Shown here in pieces: positions 5,642 through 7,470 of a DNA stretch of 7,470 nucleotides (its first letter is position 1; each line of letters starts with the position of its first letter). The notes under the pieces are model-generated. The model worked only from the letters and a program-made list of their open reading frames with translations. It was not told the origin of the DNA and did no database searches. Source of the stretch: Bacillota bacterium (GTDB taxonomy: Bacteria > Bacillota > Clostridia > Saccharofermentanales > UBA5734); NCBI GenBank assembly GCA_023438965.1, contig JAEXPB010000043.1:1-7470 (forward strand). Reading direction: 5' to 3'. A program made the position numbers and the translations under genes.

Positions 5642-6859
5642 ATGAACGCTCAGAATCAGATCAGAATTGGTTTTATCGGCCTTGGCGGCCGCGGACAGGG
5701 TGTCCTGTCCATTCTGCTCGACATGCCGGATGTCGCAGTGACTGCTGTTTGCGATCTTTATGCCGACCGCACCGAGGCGGGCGCCCGGCAGGTGACTGCT
5801 TCCGGCCGTCCGATGCCGTTCCGGACCCAGGACTTCCGCGAGGTGCTCGCCCGGACGGATGTCGACTGCGTGATCACGCCATCGTCGTGGACCTCGCACA
5901 CAACGATCATGCTGGCTGCGATGCAAGCCGGCAAGCCGGTGGCGACAGAGGTCGGCGGCGCGCCGACATTAGAGGAGTGCTGGGATCTGGTGCGCACGGC
6001 CAAAGCGACCGGAACGCCATGCATGATGCTGGAAAACTGCTGCTATGGACGTGAGGAAATGGCTTTGCTCAACATGAACCGCCAGGGACTGTTCGGCGAG
6101 TTGATCCATTGCCAGGGCGGCTACGAGCACGACTTGCGGTCGGAAGTAGCTCGCGGACTGGAGAACCGGCATTATCGCTTCCGCAATTACCAGCACCGCA
6201 ACGGCGACATCTACCCAACGCATGCCCTGGGCCCGATCGCCAAAATCCTGCAGATCAACCGCGGCAACCGCTTCATCAGCCTGGCATCTTTCGCCACCAA
6301 GACGCGCGGCATCCGCGAATGGGCAGCCGCCAACCTGACGCCCGACCACCCGGCCAATCAGACGACCTTCGCCCAGGCCGATGTCGTGACGACCATACTG
6401 ACCTGCGCCCGCGGCGAGACGGTCGTCCTGACCCACGATACCTCGCTGCCGCGGCCCTATTCGCGCGGCGGCCGTATCCAGGGCACCCGCGGCATCTGGA
6501 TGGAGGACAAGGACGCCATTTACCTGGAAGGGCGCAGCCCGCTCGATCAGTGGGAATCTTTCCGCCAGTACCTGGATGAATATGACCACCCGCTGTGGCG
6601 CAAGGAGGATGTGACCAATTTCCATGTCGGCCACGGCGGCATGGACTATCTGATCCTGCGCGCTTTCATCGAGCCGCTGCAGGCCGGTCTCCGGCAGCTG
6701 CCGATCGATGTTTACGACACGGCGACCTGGATGGCCGTCACCGCTTTGTCCGAGCAATCGGTCGCCCTGGGCGGCCACACGCTGCCATTCCCTGATTTCA
6801 CCGCCGGCGGCTGGATCGGTCGGCCGGCCGCGCCGGAACACCGCTACACGCTGGACTGA
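5642..6859 (+). CDS. GH109-like Gfo/Idh/MocA enzyme, probable alpha-N-acetylgalactosaminidase
   Basis: 405 residues. The N-terminal Rossmann fold has G13-L-G15-G-R-G18 and D38 at the end of strand 2, the NAD-binding pattern. The remainder follows GH109 enzymes (NAD-dependent retaining glycosidases) in order: LNMNRQGLFGE, GGYEHDLR, RNGDIYPTH, INRGNRF, LPRPYSRGG, QGTRGIWME, HGGMDYLILRAF and LSEQSVALGG. E131, Y191, H194 and Y273 match, as I recall them, E149, Y225, H228 and Y307 of the Elizabethkingia enzyme; the 82-residue gap from Y191 to Y273 is the same. GH109 oxidises C3 transiently with bound NAD and removes terminal alpha-GalNAc. The loop after HDLR is shorter than I recall in characterised members, so the substrate may differ. 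No signal peptide is visible, implying action on imported glycans, unlike many secreted GH109 enzymes. The gene follows the UroD-like gene by 45 bases and precedes another Gfo/Idh gene by 12. Confidence 0.87.
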   Translation: MNAQNQIRIGFIGLGGRGQGVLSILLDMPDVAVTAVCDLYADRTEAGARQVTASGRPMPFRTQDFREVLARTDVDCVITPSSWTSHTTIMLAAMQAGKPVATEVGGAPTLEECWDLVRTAKATGTPCMMLENCCYGREEMALLNMNRQGLFGELIHCQGGYEHDLRSEVARGLENRHYRFRNYQHRNGDIYPTHALGPIAKILQINRGNRFISLASFATKTRGIREWAAANLTPDHPANQTTFAQADVVTTILTCARGETVVLTHDTSLPRPYSRGGRIQGTRGIWMEDKDAIYLEGRSPLDQWESFRQYLDEYDHPLWRKEDVTNFHVGHGGMDYLILRAFIEPLQAGLRQLPIDVYDTATWMAVTALSEQSVALGGHTLPFPDFTAGGWIGRPAAPEHRYTLD

Positions 6860-6871
6860 GAGGAGTATGTC

Positions 6872-7470
6872 ATGAAAACACTGGCTTTAATCGGCGCCGG
6901 CAGCCGCGGCATGCGCGCATATGGCGCTGCCATCCTGAAAGAGTCCGGCCGCGCGCGTTTTGTCGCGGTAGCGGAGCCGGACGATTACCGGCGGGAGCTT
7001 TTCGCCCGCCAGCACCAGATCCCGGCTGAGCGTTGCTTCCGGTCCGATGCCGAATTGCTGGCCCAAGGTCGTCTGGCGGATGCGATCCTGATCTGCCATC
7101 AGGATCGCCAGCATTTTGCGGCCACCCGCCAGGCTCTGGCGTTGGGCTATCACATCCTGCTCGAGAAACCGATGTCCAGCCTGGCCGGCGAATGCCTGGA
7201 GCTGGGCCGGCTGGCTGACCGGCACCCGGAGCAGCTGTTCATGATCTGCCATGTCCTGCGTTACTCGCCGCTGTTCAGCACGATCAAGCGACTGTTGGAC
7301 GAGGGCCGGATCGGCCGCCTGCTGGCGATCCAGCACAGCGAGAATATCGGCTATTACCATTTCGCCCACAGCTTCGTACGCGGCAATTGGCGCAACAGCA
7401 CCGAGTCGAGCCCGCTGGTCCTGGCCAAAAGCTGCCATGACATGGATATCCTGCTCTGGCTGGCTGGCAG
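6872..7470 (+). CDS. Gfo/Idh/MocA family oxidoreductase, N-terminal part (3' end outside window)
   Basis: 199 complete codons are visible, with no stop before the right edge. The start ATG follows AGGAG by six to seven bases and lies 12 bases after the previous stop, so it is the next operon member. The Rossmann motif is G8-A-G10-S-R-G13. The family signature L-E98-K99-P100, with the Lys usually placed near the nicotinamide and substrate, is intact. K186-S-C-H189-D-M-D192 fits the second conserved block, where His and Asp serve substrate binding and proton transfer. Unlike the upstream paralogue it lacks the GH109 HDLR and YPTH blocks, so it should be an ordinary NAD(P)-dependent sugar or polyol dehydrogenase, or a related lyase. 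The substrate is unknown. Cytoplasmic. The long minus-strand open frame opposite it is a shadow. Confidence 0.88.
   Translation, partial: MKTLALIGAGSRGMRAYGAAILKESGRARFVAVAEPDDYRRELFARQHQIPAERCFRSDAELLAQGRLADAILICHQDRQHFAATRQALALGYHILLEKPMSSLAGECLELGRLADRHPEQLFMICHVLRYSPLFSTIKRLLDEGRIGRLLAIQHSENIGYYHFAHSFVRGNWRNSTESSPLVLAKSCHDMDILLWLAG

Noticed and set aside
4499..5926. 475-codon open frame on the minus strand, longer than the gene opposite it
   Set aside because: It lies antisense to the UroD-like gene and the start of the GH109-like gene, shows no recognisable domain, and is explained by codon bias in G+C-rich genes, where stops are rare in this reverse frame.
5969..6841. 290-codon minus-strand open frame
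   Set aside because: It is antisense to the GH109-like coding region, whose motifs are convincing; no domain is seen.
6887..7438. 183-codon minus-strand open frame at the right edge
   Set aside because: The plus strand encodes a Gfo/Idh protein with intact Rossmann and EKP motifs here, open to the edge; the minus frame is its shadow.

Overview
The window is about 58% GC by eye and tightly packed, with strong Shine-Dalgarno (SD) sites (AGGAG, AAAGGAGG, GGGGAGG), short gaps and ATG starts. It reads as a bacterial chromosome segment devoted to carbohydrate use. The gene mix is a GHMP sugar kinase, a phosphohexomutase, a UroD-like protein, a GH109-type NAD-dependent glycosidase and a second Gfo/Idh/MocA oxidoreductase. 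This mix is typical of glycan-degrading anaerobes such as gut Clostridia or Lentisphaerota/Verrucomicrobiota; the phylum cannot be fixed from the sequence alone. No rRNA, tRNA, CRISPR array, insertion sequence or phage gene was seen.

Layout. Positions 1-722 hold the C-terminal half of an MFS transporter (start outside the window). It ends tail to tail with a small rhodanese gene (719-1081, minus); the two share a CTAG that supplies both stop codons. A divergent promoter region (1091-1245) follows. From it a YhcH/NanQ-family sugar mutarotase gene (1246-1695) is transcribed rightwards and closed by an intrinsic terminator (1728-1770). A 134-base leader (1771-1904) precedes a plus-strand operon: GHMP kinase (1905-3041), phosphohexomutase (3038-4456, broken by an in-frame TAG at 3968-3970), UroD-like protein (4493-5596), GH109-like Gfo/Idh enzyme (5642-6859) and a second Gfo/Idh oxidoreductase (6872 to the right edge, incomplete).

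How the genes may work together (inference). The GH109-like enzyme retains the residues I associate with alpha-N-acetylgalactosaminidase activity and may free GalNAc or a related sugar from a glycan. The GHMP kinase would phosphorylate a free sugar at C1, and the translationally coupled mutase would convert the sugar 1-phosphate to the 6-phosphate. The YhcH-type protein would speed interconversion of sugar anomers. The MFS protein may move a substrate. The UroD-like protein lacks the Cys metal ligands of the corrinoid methyltransferase branch and has no assigned role; it is the least understood member.

The main anomaly is the amber codon inside an otherwise intact 472-codon mutase reading frame. 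TAG is also the normal stop of four other reading frames here, so a nonsense mutation or a sequence error is more likely than recoding.
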